NCBI GenBank assembly: GCA_963969595.1
Contig: OZ018410.1
Span: forward strand, 37,119,413 to 37,183,412
DNA length: 64,000 bases
From: Neckera pumila
Lineage: Eukaryota > Streptophyta > Bryopsida > Hypnales > Neckeraceae
Reading direction: 5' to 3'
Below the pieces are notes generated by a model. It was not told where the DNA came from, did no database searches, and saw only the letters and a list, made by a program, of their open reading frames with translations. Positions 62,720 through 64,000 of the stretch are shown here, one piece after another. Positions within the stretch are counted from its first letter, which is position 1, and every line of letters starts with the position of its first letter. The translations under genes and the position numbers were made by a program.

Positions 62720-64000
62720 TTCAACTTCACAACTAACCGAACTAGATTAGTGGCTTGAAGTGGGATGCGCACTATTGCAAACTTATGGGACCCCCAGTCC
62801 CGCGAGTTTATTCCATGGGAAATCTTGTCAGCCAAATTTCCTTTTTCTAAAGAAGAAAAAATGCACTGGATTAACATAACCATTCATATCCCCCGAGGAT
62901 GGCTCCACCTTCATCCCAACCAACCGGAGTAAGGTGGGTACACCCAAAACCGCCACAAATTGGTATTGTGCCTAGTTACTGTTACTAGACTGGTCAAATT
63001 TTCATATTGTCTTGTTGACAAATGAAAGGAGGTTCCAACACACCAAAGAACGTAGCATTTGGATATTGTATGCAAAAGTTATTAAGGAACAAAGTTTGGT
63101 TCTAAAAGCGTTTCTTCCACATAGGTACAGAACTGATTTTGGAAATGTACAGAGTATATAGATGGCGGTTTAAGGTCAGTGGCGCATTTGGGTGTACCCA
63201 CCTTATGTGCAGGATAAGGAATGGGTTGGCATTTTTTCATCTCTGGAGGCCTCCACTCCAATCATGGTTTGGCAAAACAACTTGCCAAACATTCGTATTT
63301 TACTCAACCAGGTTCAACATGTTGAGCTTGCTGGGTATCTCACCAGAGCCACCATTGGGCTCTCATCCAGACAATTATCCTTTACTCAAGCCACCAACAA
63401 CTCAGTCTATTGTGACGATTTTATCAGGAGAATACGTATCTTACAATTAGTCAAGGGCCGACTTCACACGCCGCAACTCCTATCTGCAGGTATTCTTCAG
63501 TCACTAACACTCGACCCGGGTCGATGGCGTTGGAGGAATGGAGCTAATTTGATGGCATACTCTACATTAGTTGGACGAAACCTCATCAATTATCACTGTA
63601 AACCCAAGAGATCCATCCCTTCCAAATGGTCTGGACACTTACCTATTACTTTTCTACCCAAGTGGAAGGATTTATGGCACAGAACGGGATCTATGAAAGA
63701 AGCTACTTTCATGTGGTCAGTGTGGCACAACGCAGTTGTAGTTCATTCTTGGAGAGCCGAGATTGCCCTAGGAATTGACACAAACTGTAACTGTTGTGAC
63801 TTAGAGACTGAAGAAACTCCCCTACATAGGTTTTACTCATGCCCACGGACCCAGAAGGTCTGGCAGTATGCCCAGTCTATCATTCATCACCTTCACGGAG
63901 CTCAACCTGTCATGGGCCCTCATGACCGTCTGGATTTTATCCAATGCATTTTTGGATCCTCTATCCCTTGAAGATTCAAGACATTCAAGACTATTTAGGC
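62720..64000 (+). pseudogene. LINE reverse-transcriptase C-terminal remnant (unit B, cut by right edge)
   Basis: The copy of the LINE remnant at 16500-17945. It is interrupted by a 272-bp MITE (62932-63203). After the MITE the frame reads VQDKEWVGIFSSLEAS through the zf-RVT region (FMWSVWHNAVVVHSWRA, HRFYSCPRTQKVW) to a TGA at 63969, where unit A has CGA, with a further TAG at 63996, where unit A has TGG. The upstream part also has a TGA where unit A has CGA (ARSGMR region). All three are C-to-T-type changes. The remnant has no function. Confidence 0.82.
62932..63203. mobile_element. 272-bp MITE with perfect terminal inverted repeats and TA target duplication
   Basis: The ends are AGGTGGGTACACCCAAA and its exact complement, followed after two mismatches by a further matching CGCCAC. 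The target TA is duplicated (62930-62931 and 63204-63205). Unit A has the empty site, CCGGAGTATGTGCAGG at about 16706. The TA target fits the Tc1/mariner (Stowaway-type) group, but the terminal sequence is not the usual CTCCCTCC type. It has no coding capacity. Confidence 0.92.

Larger units (their letters stand above)
37015..64000 (+). repeat. Segmental duplication, unit B
   Basis: The second copy of the unit that starts at base 1, in direct orientation. It preserves the order TNL gene, upstream region, exon-like block, TTAA-flanked repeats, eIF2A pseudogene and LINE. It is enlarged by the chromovirus at 45800-51560, the probable solo LTR at 55684-57935 and the MITE at 62932-63203. Base 64000 corresponds to about 17505 in unit A. 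Confidence 0.93.

Overview
The window is nuclear DNA of a land plant. It holds intron-containing TIR-NB-ARC-LRR (TNL) disease-resistance genes, a Ty3/gypsy chromovirus-type retrotransposon, LINE remnants and long AT-rich tracts of decayed repeats. The MHDHLRDMGR form of the MHD motif and the amount of decayed repeat DNA suggest a non-flowering plant, perhaps a conifer. The species cannot be named from the sequence alone.

Layout. The main structure is a large direct segmental duplication. Unit A (base 1 to about 17.5 kb) and unit B (about 37.0 kb to the right edge) carry the same order: a TNL gene on the minus strand, a long non-coding upstream region, a GC-richer exon-like block, AT-rich repeats, an eIF2A pseudogene on the plus strand, more repeats, and the 3' part of a LINE. 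Gene A is cut by the left edge inside its LRR exon. Gene B is complete in the window (41106 down to 37015, four exons, 1175 codons) and is followed by about 1.4 kb of broken LRR repeats. Between the units (17.9-36.9 kb) lies AT-rich DNA with foldback elements, an inverted pair of about 0.93-kb repeats, a diverged local duplication, a TNL relic near 31.1 kb and a 4-coumarate:CoA-ligase-like fragment near 34.3 kb.

Changes after the duplication. Unit B has gained a 5.76-kb chromovirus (45800-51560), a 2.25-kb probable solo LTR (55684-57935) and a 272-bp MITE (62932-63203). Unit A is the matching empty site for each. Unit A instead has a roughly 610-bp deletion inside one repeat. The eIF2A copies share frameshifts and also carry private splice-site lesions, so they were probably already dead when the region duplicated.

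Function. Only the two TNL genes look intact. They should encode intracellular immune receptors: a TIR NADase domain, an NB-ARC switch, and LRRs built from 141-bp (47-residue, double-LRR) units in strict register. Everything else recognised is pseudogene or mobile DNA. I saw no rRNA or tRNA gene and no CRISPR array. The most unusual items are the chromovirus junction (38-bp target duplication plus an inverted filler copied from the LTR), a TTAA-flanked repeat family with short inverted ends, two near-full-length hairpin elements, and a 76-bp, roughly 86% GC island inside the retrotransposon pol region.
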